Origin: an uncultured Enterobacterales bacterium
GTDB lineage: Bacteria > Pseudomonadota > Gammaproteobacteria > Enterobacterales > CALYQQ01
Length of the DNA: 64,000 bases
Direction: 5' to 3'
Assembly: GCA_945288535.1 (NCBI GenBank)
Contig: CALYQQ010000011.1
Location: 1 to 64,000 of the forward strand
In this document: positions 45,076 to 55,508 of the stretch, one piece after another
Position numbering within the stretch: the stretch's first letter is position 1
Layout: every line of letters starts with the position of its first letter
Notes under the pieces: model-generated
Seen by the model: only the letters and a program-made list of their open reading frames with translations
The model's database searches: none
Told to the model about the DNA's origin: nothing
Program-made: the position numbers and the translations under genes

Positions 45076-47028
45076 ATGAAAAAAAAACAATTTAATTATA
45101 ATAATATTTACTTGCCTATTGCTTTAACTTTTTATATTTGTTCTGTACATGCTGAAGAAACAATGGTAGTTACAGCATCTGGTTTTGAACAACAAATAAA
45201 AAATGCACCTGCTAGTATTTCAGTCATCAATCACAATGATCTTAGCGATAAGCCTTTCCGTGATCTAACCGATGCACTAAAAGACATACCTGGTGTCGTT
45301 ATTACTGGTAGTGGCGCCAATACGGATATAAGTATTCGCGGTATGGGGGCGAGTTATACATTAATTTTAGTTGATGGTAAAAGACAAAATAGCCGGGAAA
45401 CTCGGCCCAATAGTGATGGTCCTGGTATAGAGCAAGGTTGGATCCCACCACTATCAGCTATTGAACGGATAGAAGTTATTCGTGGCCCTATGTCATCACT
45501 TTATGGTTCAGATGCTATGGGGGGAGTGATTAATATTATTACTCGTAAAGTATCACCTACTTGGGGTGGTAGTGTGCGTTTAGATACCACAAAACAACAC
45601 AACCAAAATGCTGGTGATCCAAGTAATGCTGAACTTTATATTAATGGCCCACTTATTGATAACATTCTTGGTGTACAAATATATGGTAAATATGCACACC
45701 GTCCCGAAGATAAAATTATTGGTGGTTATGCAGAACAAAACTTAAATAGTGTTAATAGCAAATTTAGTTATACGCCTTCAAATACGCAAACTGTTGAAAT
45801 TGAATTAGGTGGCTCAATTCAAAAACGTGATGCAACGGAAAATGCCTCATCTAAATATAACAGTTCTCACCGATCACGTCGTGAAAATCAATCTATTCGA
45901 CATAAAGGCTCGTGGGGCTCGGCTATGACAGATATAGTCGTTACTCACGAAAATACGGATAATTATATTCGTAAGATGAAAATTGATAACACAAATGTTA
46001 ATGGTCAAATGTTATTGCCTTTTGATGCTCATATGCTGACATTAGGAGGAAGTTATAAATATGAAAAACTTAATGATGATAATAATTCATACGATAAATC
46101 GTTAGAGAAAATTACGCGCTGGAGTTACTCTTTCTCAGCTGAAGATGAATGGCGTGTTATTGATAATTTTGCATTAACTGCGGGATTACGCTATGACTAC
46201 GATGAAAATTTCTCTGATCACTGGTCACCTCGCCTTTATGCTGTTTTTGATTTAACGAATAATATTGTACTTAAAGGTGGTATTTCAACGGGATATAAAA
46301 CACCTTCATTACGCCAAGTTGTTACTGATTGGGGACAACCGACTGGAAATCGTTATGCTAATGGTATTATTTTAGGTTCGCCTAATTTGCAACCAGAAAA
46401 GTCTATTAATTATGAAACAAGCTTAAATTACTATAACCAAGAAAGTCGCATTAATAGTAGTCTTACAGGCTTTTATACCAAGTTTAAAGATAAGATCCAA
46501 AGTCGATATATTTGTAGTGGGCCTTATGGCCAAAATAGCTGCACAGCCTCAAATGGTAAAGACTATGATTTTATCCAGGAATGGGAAAATGTTGATAAAG
46601 CGACCTTATATGGTACAGAGTTTTCATTTAAAGTACCGTTAGTTAATCAATTAAGCCTAAGTAATAATTATACGTGGACAAAAACAGAACAAAAGAGTGG
46701 TGTAAACAAAGGTATGGCATTGAACCGTATCCCAGAACATCGATTTGTTGCGACACTTGATTGGAAAGTTAATGACATGATAGATACTTGGCTAAAAGCC
46801 ACCTACAACGGTAAAGAAGTGACATCAACACGAAAAAATAACACAATGAAAGTGGATAAATATCCTGGCTTTACAACATGGGATATTGGTGCTTCATGGA
46901 AAGTACATGCTCAAACCAACCTCTATGCGGGCATTTATAATATTACCGATAAGAAAATTAATAATGAGACTGTAGGTAAAGAGCAAGATGGTCGTCGTTA
47001 TTGGATAGGAATAAATATTGACTTTTAA
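45076..47028 (+). CDS. TonB-dependent receptor, FepA/CirA-like (siderophore/colicin receptor family)
   Basis: Start MKKKQFNYNN; signal peptide ending HAEE; TonB box ETMVVTAS; plug (SIRGMGASYTLILVDGKRQNSRETRPN, IERIEVIRGPMSSLYGSDAMGGVINIITRK); C-terminal WIGINIDF. Confidence 0.93.
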   Translation: MKKKQFNYNNIYLPIALTFYICSVHAEETMVVTASGFEQQIKNAPASISVINHNDLSDKPFRDLTDALKDIPGVVITGSGANTDISIRGMGASYTLILVDGKRQNSRETRPNSDGPGIEQGWIPPLSAIERIEVIRGPMSSLYGSDAMGGVINIITRKVSPTWGGSVRLDTTKQHNQNAGDPSNAELYINGPLIDNILGVQIYGKYAHRPEDKIIGGYAEQNLNSVNSKFSYTPSNTQTVEIELGGSIQKRDATENASSKYNSSHRSRRENQSIRHKGSWGSAMTDIVVTHENTDNYIRKMKIDNTNVNGQMLLPFDAHMLTLGGSYKYEKLNDDNNSYDKSLEKITRWSYSFSAEDEWRVIDNFALTAGLRYDYDENFSDHWSPRLYAVFDLTNNIVLKGGISTGYKTPSLRQVVTDWGQPTGNRYANGIILGSPNLQPEKSINYETSLNYYNQESRINSSLTGFYTKFKDKIQSRYICSGPYGQNSCTASNGKDYDFIQEWENVDKATLYGTEFSFKVPLVNQLSLSNNYTWTKTEQKSGVNKGMALNRIPEHRFVATLDWKVNDMIDTWLKATYNGKEVTSTRKNNTMKVDKYPGFTTWDIGASWKVHAQTNLYAGIYNITDKKINNETVGKEQDGRRYWIGINIDF

Positions 47029-47103
47029 AACATCTTAAAGCAAACGTGGGCACGCTATAAATTAGCCTGCCCACATATATATATGATTTAATAAACAAAC
47101 AAA

Positions 47104-48300
47104 TTACTGCACTGCTGCAAACGCTTTAGCCACATAATTAACGTTAGTATCAGTAAGGCCAGTTAAACACATTCTACCACTACGCAATAAATATACGCCA
47201 TAAAGTTCTCGCAATCTATCAACCTGTTCAGCACTAAAACCAGTGTAGCTGAACATACCTCGTTGCGTTAATAAATACTTGAAATCATGACCAGGTAAAA
47301 CAACGCCAAGAGCATCAACAAGCTTTTGTCGCATAGTCAAAATTCTATTACGCATCTGTGTCACATCCTCGATCCATCGCGCTTTTAAATGATGATCGGC
47401 CAATACCGTTGCAACTAATCTAGCACCTTGTAAAGGTGGACTAGAATAATTACGCCGCACATTAGCTTTTAATTGACCTAATACACAATCAGCCTGTAGC
47501 TTATTCTCACAAAAAATAGATAGCGCACCACAACGCTCGCCATATATCGACAAATTTTTTGAGAACGAATTGCTCAGTAAGGCTGAAATACCCGCTTCTG
47601 CAATTTTTCTAACTAAATAGCTATCAGCCGTTAGACTTTCGGCAAAGCCCTGATAGGCCAAATCCATAAAAGGAATAAGCTGTCGTTCTCTTAATATGTC
47701 AATAACGTGATCCCATTGTTGTTCAGTAAGATCGGCTCCTGTTGGATTATGGCAACAAGGATGTAATAAAACGATACTTTTAGCAGGCAAAGTCGCTAAT
47801 ATTGATAACATTGCTGAAAAATCAACCCCTTTTGTACGATAATCAAAATAAGGATAATAATTTATCTTTATTCCAGCACCACTAAAAATAGCGGCATGAT
47901 TATCCCATGTAGGGTTACTTAACCACACTTGTGAATCAGGAAAATAGCATTTAAGAAACTCGGCACCTATTTTTAATGCACCAGAAGCACCAATCGATTG
48001 AATCGTTGCAACTCGTTTAGCAAGAAGTGCGGCATGATTTTCACCCAATAATAATTGTTGCGTAAGCTCACAATAACGTGCTAATCCATCCATAGGTAAA
48101 TAAAGCAATGGTGATTTTTCACGAGCTAATTGCATCTGAGCTTGTTCTATCACAGGTAATAAGGGTACCTCGCCTTCTGCATTATAATAAAGGCCAATAC
48201 TTAGATTTGCTTTATTTTCACGCTTATCAAGTAAATAATCCTCCATTAGCGAAAGAATAGGATCCCCAGAATACGCATCCACATGCTGAAACATTGACAA
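47104..48300 (-). CDS. tyrB: Aromatic amino acid aminotransferase
   Basis: MFQHVDAYSGDPILSLMEDYLLDKRENKANLSIGLYYNAEGEVPLLP; LLHPCCHNPTGADL; PLP lysine SNSFSKNLSIYGER. Confidence 0.95.
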   Translation of the reverse strand: MSMFQHVDAYSGDPILSLMEDYLLDKRENKANLSIGLYYNAEGEVPLLPVIEQAQMQLAREKSPLLYLPMDGLARYCELTQQLLLGENHAALLAKRVATIQSIGASGALKIGAEFLKCYFPDSQVWLSNPTWDNHAAIFSGAGIKINYYPYFDYRTKGVDFSAMLSILATLPAKSIVLLHPCCHNPTGADLTEQQWDHVIDILRERQLIPFMDLAYQGFAESLTADSYLVRKIAEAGISALLSNSFSKNLSIYGERCGALSIFCENKLQADCVLGQLKANVRRNYSSPPLQGARLVATVLADHHLKARWIEDVTQMRNRILTMRQKLVDALGVVLPGHDFKYLLTQRGMFSYTGFSAEQVDRLRELYGVYLLRSGRMCLTGLTDTNVNYVAKAFAAVQ

Positions 48301-48499
48301 CTCCTGATCAGAATAAAATAAATAATAGATATGCTTAGAAAAACAACGGCCATACCACTCTATGGGGCAATATAGCTGACATATATGTCGTCAATAAACT
48401 AATTTTCAGCGTATTTATTTGCTAATTAATAGTGTATATTATTATAATGACCAAAAAATAAGCAAATTGTCAATAAAATAAGTAAGGGATAACGCAATC

Positions 48500-48895
48500 A
48501 TGACATCTTTTTCCTCCTTAGATCAGACAATCCTTTTTATTGGCCAAATCTGGTCGTATAAAACGCGTCCAGGTGAAGATTACTCAAGATTAATGATAAA
48601 TCAAATCGACAAAGATCGGCGCTATGGTCTGATATACCATATTAGTATCACAAGAATAAGGATCAAAGATCCAACTATACCTGGAGGTATTGCCTATCAA
48701 TTGCCTCATCTTCCCGTTTCAGAACACACACTACAAAAAAGTTTAACTACATTAATGAAACAATCACGTCCTGATAACCTTTATTTGCCAGGGTATAAAA
48801 TTTGGAAAAAAGCGTTTCAATGTGGAAAAGCAGATATTTTTACAAATAGTGTTGCTGAAATTATTAATTTTGTTGAAAGTGCACTTAATCAATAA
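48500..48895 (+). CDS. Conserved hypothetical protein (131 aa)
   Basis: Intact ORF with RBS AAGGGATAAC; IGQIWSYKTRPGEDYSRLMINQIDKD; no family I can name. Confidence 0.7.
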   Translation: MTSFSSLDQTILFIGQIWSYKTRPGEDYSRLMINQIDKDRRYGLIYHISITRIRIKDPTIPGGIAYQLPHLPVSEHTLQKSLTTLMKQSRPDNLYLPGYKIWKKAFQCGKADIFTNSVAEIINFVESALNQ

Positions 48896-48952
48896 TATTT
48901 CATAATTTATTTAAAAACAAAACGTCACTTAACGGATTTTTAACTAAAATTC

Positions 48953-49438
48953 ATGGTATCGTTAATGGATGCAAATATACTACATCTAAGATCACCCACC
49001 GCTGAAGATTATATAATTTTATCGTCATGGATTAGAAATCGCCAAGAAATGGCATATTGGACAGGATCTCAGCTACCCTTCCCATTTAATAAAAATGAAC
49101 TTAGGCTATTACTAACACAATCAACAGAGCAAAGTTACATATTAACTAATCAACAAAATAATCCCCTAGGATTTGGCCAATTTCGCGTAAATGGTCCTAA
49201 CTCAGTACTTCTTTGTCGAATTATTGTTGCACCTACATTTAGAGGATTTGGTTTCGGTAAGTCATTGTGTCGTTTGCTTATAACGAGTGCGGTACAACGA
49301 ACAAATGCATCACAATTGACATTACGCGTTTATCGCTGTAATTATCGTGCTTTAGCAATTTATCAAAGTCTAAGATTTACTGCATTAGAAATCGAATCCG
49401 ATCCGCAAATCTTAACAATGAAACGTATAATTAAGTAA
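48953..49438 (+). CDS. GNAT family N-acetyltransferase
   Basis: IIVAPTFRGFGFGKSLCRLLITSAV acetyl-CoA motif; LRVYRCNYRALAIYQSLRF. Confidence 0.88.
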   Translation: MVSLMDANILHLRSPTAEDYIILSSWIRNRQEMAYWTGSQLPFPFNKNELRLLLTQSTEQSYILTNQQNNPLGFGQFRVNGPNSVLLCRIIVAPTFRGFGFGKSLCRLLITSAVQRTNASQLTLRVYRCNYRALAIYQSLRFTALEIESDPQILTMKRIIK

Positions 49439-49815
49439 ACCTTTCGTTTATTTAATGATAACATAATGAAAAATAGTTATATTTTCTTTAAATAAGAACA
49501 TGATTTTTAGGTTACCATCAAACAAGCAAAACAGCTAATCTTACCTACTTTATACATTAACAATGTTAATGATGCACCAAATGCTAAAAAGCCTATTTCT
49601 AGAAAATAATCTCAAAAATTGAACATATTTACAGTATAAAATGATAACTAAATTTATTAGATTAGAGAGTTGTCCAGTCTGATTTTTAATAATTGGAATA
49701 TACACAACCATAACTTATAGTTATCATATAGACTAAAAAATGTGAATAATGTCAAAAAAAATTAACATTAAATCACAAAATGCTTGCATATAAGCAACAA
49801 AAGATCTGAAATCAT

Positions 49816-49827
49816 TGAAACGTTTCA
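49816..49827. promoter_or_regulatory. Cra (FruR) operator upstream of fruB
   Basis: Perfect palindrome TGAAACGTTTCA. Confidence 0.85.
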
Positions 49828-49880
49828 GCAACTGTCAGAAAAGCTTTTTTTCACTGTTGTATTAATTTACTTAATTTAAA

Positions 49881-49894
49881 GCTGAATCGTTTTT
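49881..49894. promoter_or_regulatory. Second Cra-like operator upstream of fruB
   Basis: GCTGAATCGTTTTT versus Cra consensus GCTGAAWCGTTTCA. Confidence 0.65.
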
Positions 49895-49916
49895 ATAAAT
49901 TCATGCGAGGAAAGCT

Positions 49917-51071
49917 ATGTTTCAGTTGTCACAACAAGATATTCATATTGCAGCCAATGCTGATAATAAACTGGATGCAATTAAACAAGTTGCTTCCGCG
50001 TTAACCACTAAAGGGTGTGTTGATGCGGGCTACGTCGACGGTATGTTACAAAGAGAGCAACAAACATCTACTTATCTAGGAAATGGTATTGCCATTCCTC
50101 ATGGAACAATAGATACACGTCATTTAGTTAAAAAGACTGGTATTCAAGTATTCCAATTTCCTAAAGGTATTGATTGGGGAGATGGCCAACTTGCCTATGT
50201 AGTTATAGGCATTGCTGCAAGTTCTGATGAGCATTTATCTTTATTACGCCAATTAACACATGTACTTAGCGATGAAAGTGTTACTGATAAACTTGCTAAA
50301 ACAACATCAGCAGACGAACTACGTAGCCTATTGATGGCTGAGAATAAATCAGAAGAATTGCTTTTCAACAATAGTATGATTGCGCTTGATGTTAAAGCAA
50401 ATAATCTCACGGTATTGCAAGCAGTAAATTTAGGTAATTTACAGCAAGCTGACGCAATTTCTGCTGATTTTATCAGTGATATCATTGCGAAACCGCCATT
50501 AAATTTAGGGCAAGGAATTTGGTTTAGTGATAGTGCACATGGCAATCAAAAAAGTGCTATTGCAATTAGTCGTACATCTGAATCATTCTCCGTTAATAGC
50601 GAAAAAGCAACATTAATGATCACAGTTTCAATGGTTGATACTCAGCCTCAACCTATTCTTGATAACTTAATGAATTTACTTAATGCGCAAAAAGCAGAGC
50701 AATTACTTAATGCAGCGGATCAGAGTGCGGTCTTAGCCTTGCTATCAGGACAAACAGCGCCATCTGATTCTGATTCAGAACAAGGGGATACATTGACAGC
50801 GGAATTTACCATCCGTAATGAGCATGGTATACATGCCCGTCCAGGTGCGATGTTAGTTAATACCATAAAGAAATTCGACTCTAATATTACTGTTGCTAAT
50901 CTTGACGGTACGGGTAATACCGTTAACGGCAGAAGTTTAATGAAAGTCGTTGCACTTGGTGTTAAAAAAGGTCATAAGCTGCGCTTTACAGCTAGTGGTC
51001 CTGATGCCCAAGAAGCATTAAACGCTATCGGTGAGGCTATTGAAAATGGTCTGGGTGAGGGGGCTGCATGA
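49917..51071 (+). CDS. fruB: PTS fructose diphosphoryl transfer protein (EIIA-HPr)
   Basis: N-terminal EIIA ([14 protein letters not shown]), C-terminal HPr ([16 protein letters not shown]). Confidence 0.97.
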   Translation: MFQLSQQDIHIAANADNKLDAIKQVASALTTKGCVDAGYVDGMLQREQQTSTYLGNGIAIPHGTIDTRHLVKKTGIQVFQFPKGIDWGDGQLAYVVIGIAASSDEHLSLLRQLTHVLSDESVTDKLAKTTSADELRSLLMAENKSEELLFNNSMIALDVKANNLTVLQAVNLGNLQQADAISADFISDIIAKPPLNLGQGIWFSDSAHGNQKSAIAISRTSESFSVNSEKATLMITVSMVDTQPQPILDNLMNLLNAQKAEQLLNAADQSAVLALLSGQTAPSDSDSEQGDTLTAEFTIRNEHGIHARPGAMLVNTIKKFDSNITVANLDGTGNTVNGRSLMKVVALGVKKGHKLRFTASGPDAQEALNAIGEAIENGLGEGAA

Positions 51072-52006
51072 GTAGAAAAGTTGCTACAATTACCTTAAAT
51101 CCAGCTTATGATTTAGTTGGCCATTTACCTATCATTGAACTTAACGAAGTTAATCGGGTTAAAATGGCAGGACTCCACGCCGCAGGAAAAGGTATTAATG
51201 TCGCTAAGGTGTTAAAAGAACTTGGTATGGATGTCACTGTAGGTGGCTTTATGGGGATTGAAAACCAGGATGGTTTTCAACAACTATTTAGTCAATTAGG
51301 CATTGCTAATCGTTTTCAATTGGTCCCAGGCCGCACTCGAATTAATGTCAAATTAACAGAAGATAATGGCAATGTGACTGACCTTAATTTTTCAGGATTC
51401 GAGGTTACTGCTGCAGATTGGCAACAGTTTGTTACTGACTCATTAACCTGGTTGAACCAATGTGATATCGTGTGTGTCAGTGGCAGTTTACCTGGTGGGG
51501 TTGATACTAATGCTTTTACTGACTGGCTTACCCAGTTAAAAACACAATGTCCATGTGTAGTATTCGATAGTAGTGGTGATGCATTGATGGCCGGTCTAAA
51601 AGCGTCACCATGGTTAGTAAAACCTAATCATCGTGAATTAGAAGGCTGGGTTGGCCATAAACTTGACTCACTTGAAGATATTATAAAAGCAGCTCACCAG
51701 CTCCATGACTCAGGTATTGCTCATGTTATCGTTTCTCTAGGAGAAAAAGGTGCTTTATGGGTAAATTCCACTGAAACATGGCTAGCGACTCCACCAGCTT
51801 GTAACGTTGTTAGTACTGTAGGAGCAGGTGATTCCATGGTTGCTGGATTAATATACGGATTACTCATGCGAGAATCTACTGAACATACTTTACGCCTGGC
51901 GACCGCTATTAGCGCATTAGCAGTTAGTCAAAGTAATGTGGGCGTAACCGATCGTACTCAACTGGCCGCGATGATGGCGCGTGTCGAGTTGAAATCATTA
52001 AACTAA
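51068..52006 (+). CDS. fruK: 1-phosphofructokinase
   Basis: PfkB family: [41 protein letters not shown] overlap with fruB. Confidence 0.97.
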   Translation: MSRKVATITLNPAYDLVGHLPIIELNEVNRVKMAGLHAAGKGINVAKVLKELGMDVTVGGFMGIENQDGFQQLFSQLGIANRFQLVPGRTRINVKLTEDNGNVTDLNFSGFEVTAADWQQFVTDSLTWLNQCDIVCVSGSLPGGVDTNAFTDWLTQLKTQCPCVVFDSSGDALMAGLKASPWLVKPNHRELEGWVGHKLDSLEDIIKAAHQLHDSGIAHVIVSLGEKGALWVNSTETWLATPPACNVVSTVGAGDSMVAGLIYGLLMRESTEHTLRLATAISALAVSQSNVGVTDRTQLAAMMARVELKSLN

Positions 52007-52021
52007 CAGCAGGAGGCCTTA

Positions 52022-53713
52022 ATGAATACACTGCTGATAATAAAAAATACATTTGGTCAGGCACGTAATTACCTGGCGAAATCCACACTCAAAGCAGCTT
52101 TTGCTGATGCTGGACTTACATTAACTGATCAAGTAAATGATGCTGACTTAGTGATTGCTTTTGATCAAGCAAGTTTAGCCGATGATAACCTTGCGGGTAA
52201 ACGTGTTTTTGTTGGTGACATAGAACAAGCAATTCGCCAGCCTGTTGCCTTTCTAACAACAGCAAAAAATAACGCTACTGAATGGCAAGCACCAGCAATA
52301 GATGCAAATAGCATTGCGGGACGAAAACGTATTGTTGCTGTCACTGCTTGTCCTACAGGTGTTGCACATACATTTATGGCTGCAGAAGCTATTGAAACTG
52401 AGGCGAAAAAACGTGGCTGGTGGGTAAAAGTAGAAACACGTGGTTCAGTAGGTACAGGTAATGCCTTGACACCAGATGAAATTAAACAAGCTGATTTAGT
52501 TCTAGTTGCTGCAGATATCGAAGTCGATCTTAATAAATTTGCTGGCAAACCTATGTATCGTACGTCAACAGGACTTGCACTTAAAAAGACAGCTCAAGAA
52601 TTTGATAAAGCATTTAAAGAAGCGCGCGTTTTTGAACCAAAAACACAAGCAACTACACAGGCATCATCAGAGCAAAAACAAGAATCTACTGGTATTTATC
52701 GCCATTTGTTGACAGGTGTATCGTATATGCTCCCAATGGTGGTTGCTGGCGGGTTATGTGTGGCACTATCACTTATCTTCGGTATTAATGCTTATGAAGT
52801 ACCGGGTAGTTTAGCAGCTGCTCTGCATGAAATTGGTGGCGATACAGCCTTTAAACTTATGGTGCCAATATTAGCCGGTTATATTGCATTTTCTATTGCC
52901 GATCGACCTGGTTTAGTGCCTGGTATGATTGGTGGTATGTTAGCTGATAGTACTAAAGCAGGTTTTCTAGGGGGAATTTTAGCTGGTTTCCTTGCGGGTT
53001 ATATTGCTAAATTTATCAGCAGAAAGTTAAAACTACCACAAAGCCTGGAATCATTAAAACCGATATTGATCATTCCTTTATTTGCCAGTTTAATCACTGG
53101 ATTAATTATGATCTATGTTATCGGTACGCCTGTCGCTGCTGTTATGTCTTGGCTTACTGCGTGGATACAAGAGTCAGGTCAAACAGATACAGGAATTATA
53201 TTAGGTGCGATCCTTGGTATTATGATGTGTTCTGATATGGGGGGCCCAATAAATAAAGCAGCTTACGCTGCGAGTGTTGCGCTTATCAGTAAAGGCCTTT
53301 ATATGCCAATAGCTGCAACTATGGCGGCTGGTATGGTACCTCCACTTGCTGTTGGCTTAGCTACTTTATTAGCACGTCGTAAATTCGCTCAAGCGGAACG
53401 CGATAGTGGTAAAACAGCATTAGTTCTCGGTATGTGCTTTATTTCAGAAGGTGTTATTCCATTTGCGGCACGTGATCCTATGCGTGTTATACCTTGCTGT
53501 ATCGCTGGAGGAGCCTTAACAGGCGCACTATGCATGGCTATAGGAGCACAGTTAAAAGCACCACATGGCGGTATTTTTGTTCTGGCCATTCCTGGTGCAA
53601 TTACACCAGTGCTTGGTTATCTTCTGGCTATTTTAGCAGGGGCTCTTGTTGCTGGTATTGCGTATGCCATTGTAAAACGTCCTGAGTCAAAAGAAATCGA
53701 AAATACGATTTAA
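52022..53713 (+). CDS. fruA: PTS fructose transporter EIIB'BC
   Basis: EIIB VTACPTGVAHTFMAAEAIE; EIIC membrane domain; fruBKA order. Confidence 0.97.
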   Translation: MNTLLIIKNTFGQARNYLAKSTLKAAFADAGLTLTDQVNDADLVIAFDQASLADDNLAGKRVFVGDIEQAIRQPVAFLTTAKNNATEWQAPAIDANSIAGRKRIVAVTACPTGVAHTFMAAEAIETEAKKRGWWVKVETRGSVGTGNALTPDEIKQADLVLVAADIEVDLNKFAGKPMYRTSTGLALKKTAQEFDKAFKEARVFEPKTQATTQASSEQKQESTGIYRHLLTGVSYMLPMVVAGGLCVALSLIFGINAYEVPGSLAAALHEIGGDTAFKLMVPILAGYIAFSIADRPGLVPGMIGGMLADSTKAGFLGGILAGFLAGYIAKFISRKLKLPQSLESLKPILIIPLFASLITGLIMIYVIGTPVAAVMSWLTAWIQESGQTDTGIILGAILGIMMCSDMGGPINKAAYAASVALISKGLYMPIAATMAAGMVPPLAVGLATLLARRKFAQAERDSGKTALVLGMCFISEGVIPFAARDPMRVIPCCIAGGALTGALCMAIGAQLKAPHGGIFVLAIPGAITPVLGYLLAILAGALVAGIAYAIVKRPESKEIENTI

Positions 53714-53724
53714 TAAAATAAACG

Positions 53725-53751
53725 GGCTGCTAATATAGGTTATTAGCAGCC
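53725..53751. terminator. Strong hairpin downstream of fruA (no U-tract)
   Basis: GGCTGCTAATA-taggt-TATTAGCAGCC. Confidence 0.5.
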
Positions 53752-53974
53752 TGGCCTGACACTAATATATTTCAACCTCTAAATAATAATTACTTTATAT
53801 AACTACCACACGCGTCCATAATCCCTACACTACTTTTTGACATACAAACTCAAATAAGCACTTAATAACATATTCATAATATTTTTACAAAATAGCGAGG
53901 TCCTTACCATTTTATTTGTTTTCCCATGCTCGGTAATTAAATCAAATTTAACATAGATAATAGAGGGAATTTTC

Positions 53975-55186
53975 ATGAAAAAGTTAAATGTTATATTACT
54001 TAGTACGCTATTCACTGCAATCTCTGTCCAAACAATAGCAAAAGAATTTGTCTTAACTGATACTAAAGCGGATATTTTTGTAGGTAATTGGTCTATTACT
54101 AATAAAGATATGAATATTAGTGATAAGGCATTTAAAATAGAAAATAAGGTCCTCGTTGGGGGCAAACAACATGGCAGTGAAGTAATTACTTTGACAAGTG
54201 AAGATTTTTCTTTATCAGTAAGTCCAACGCGTGGTATGAGCATTTTGTCAGCAAAAGGCAATGGCGTTCGTATAGGTTGGGATTCTCCTATCGACGAAGT
54301 TGTTAATCCTGCTTATATCAATTTAGAAAGTCGTGGTGGTTTAGGTTGGCTTGATGGGTTCAATGAAATGATGGTTCGCTGTGGCTTTGAATGGACAGGT
54401 CATCCAGTGGTTGTTGATGGTCGAACCTATTCAATACACGGTCGTGCCGGGAATACACCGGCATCTAATGTCGTTATCAATATTGAAGAAATGCCCCCTT
54501 ATACCATAAAAATCCGTGGGTTAATTAAAGAAAATACATTTAAAAATAGCAAATTAGAAACACAAACAGAGCTTCGCTATGTTCCTGGAACACATTCTTT
54601 TACGGTACATGACGTACTCACTAATCAATCAGATTATGCAAAAGATTACCAAATTATTTATCATAGCAATTTTGGTACACCCCTTCTTGAAGAGGGTGCT
54701 CAATTTTTTGCACCTGTCAAAGAAATTTCCCCATTTAATGAATATGCAGTAAAAGGCCTAAAAAATTGGAAAACCTATTCAGCCCCGACAAAACACTTTG
54801 ACGAAGAAGTCTTTAATTTAGTGTTATTAGCAGAAAACACTGGTCAAACAATGGCAATGCTATCCAATAAAGCAAATGATAAAGCTGTGTTGATGGAATT
54901 TAATTTAAACCAATTACCCGTATTAAGTTTATGGAAAAATACAGATACTCTAAAACAAGGGTATGTCACCGGAATTGAGCCAGGTACTAGTTTTGCTTAT
55001 CCTGTAACTATTGAAAAAGCACACGGTCGAGTAAAACAACTACAACCAGGCGAGAAAACAGAATTTACCTTAATTTATACATTATTAACCAATAATCACG
55101 ATATAAAACATTATCAAGACCGGATTAATAATATACAAAAGCAAGCTAGAACAAATGTAATAGAAAAGCCAATATTAATGCAATAA
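53975..55186 (+). CDS. Exported DUF4432 / aldose-1-epimerase-like protein
   Basis: Signal peptide MKKLNVILLSTLFTAISVQTIAK; SPTRGMSILSAKGNGVRIGWDSPIDEVVNPAYI, GLGWLDGFNEMMVRCGFEWTGHP, SIHGRAGNTPA are DUF4432-like. Confidence 0.82.
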   Translation: MKKLNVILLSTLFTAISVQTIAKEFVLTDTKADIFVGNWSITNKDMNISDKAFKIENKVLVGGKQHGSEVITLTSEDFSLSVSPTRGMSILSAKGNGVRIGWDSPIDEVVNPAYINLESRGGLGWLDGFNEMMVRCGFEWTGHPVVVDGRTYSIHGRAGNTPASNVVINIEEMPPYTIKIRGLIKENTFKNSKLETQTELRYVPGTHSFTVHDVLTNQSDYAKDYQIIYHSNFGTPLLEEGAQFFAPVKEISPFNEYAVKGLKNWKTYSAPTKHFDEEVFNLVLLAENTGQTMAMLSNKANDKAVLMEFNLNQLPVLSLWKNTDTLKQGYVTGIEPGTSFAYPVTIEKAHGRVKQLQPGEKTEFTLIYTLLTNNHDIKHYQDRINNIQKQARTNVIEKPILMQ

Positions 55187-55257
55187 TTTTTATTATTTCA
55201 AAAATTATTTCAATTATGTTCTATAATCAATTTGTCCTCGACATGTTTTTACTTTTT

Positions 55258-55306
55258 AGACACTCTTTAATATAGCTTAGCGATATTAAAGAGTGTTTTT
55301 TTATAG
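55258..55306 (+). terminator. Intrinsic terminator downstream of the DUF4432 gene
   Basis: ACACTCTTTAATAT-agcttagcg-ATATTAAAGAGTGTTTTTTT. Confidence 0.92.
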
Positions 55307-55508
55307 TCAGGTAGGTCGTCTTAATCAGTCTTCTTCTCATCTTAATCAATAAAATAGATGTGTATTTATGTTTACTCGCTATTTTATTCTATTAAATCCT
55401 AACCAATAAATACTATTATTTTATTGGTTAGGAGAAAAGAAGTTACTTAGTACTTCTATTACATTGAATGTTATCTAGTCTCATTCGAAATATACAAGAT
55501 ATTATCGT

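Noticed and set aside
52165-52548. 127-aa minus ORF inside fruA
   Set aside because: Antisense to fruA EIIB region; no supporting signal
53830-54261. 143-aa minus ORF overlapping the DUF4432 gene start
   Set aside because: Overlaps a well-supported signal peptide and conserved domain on the plus strand
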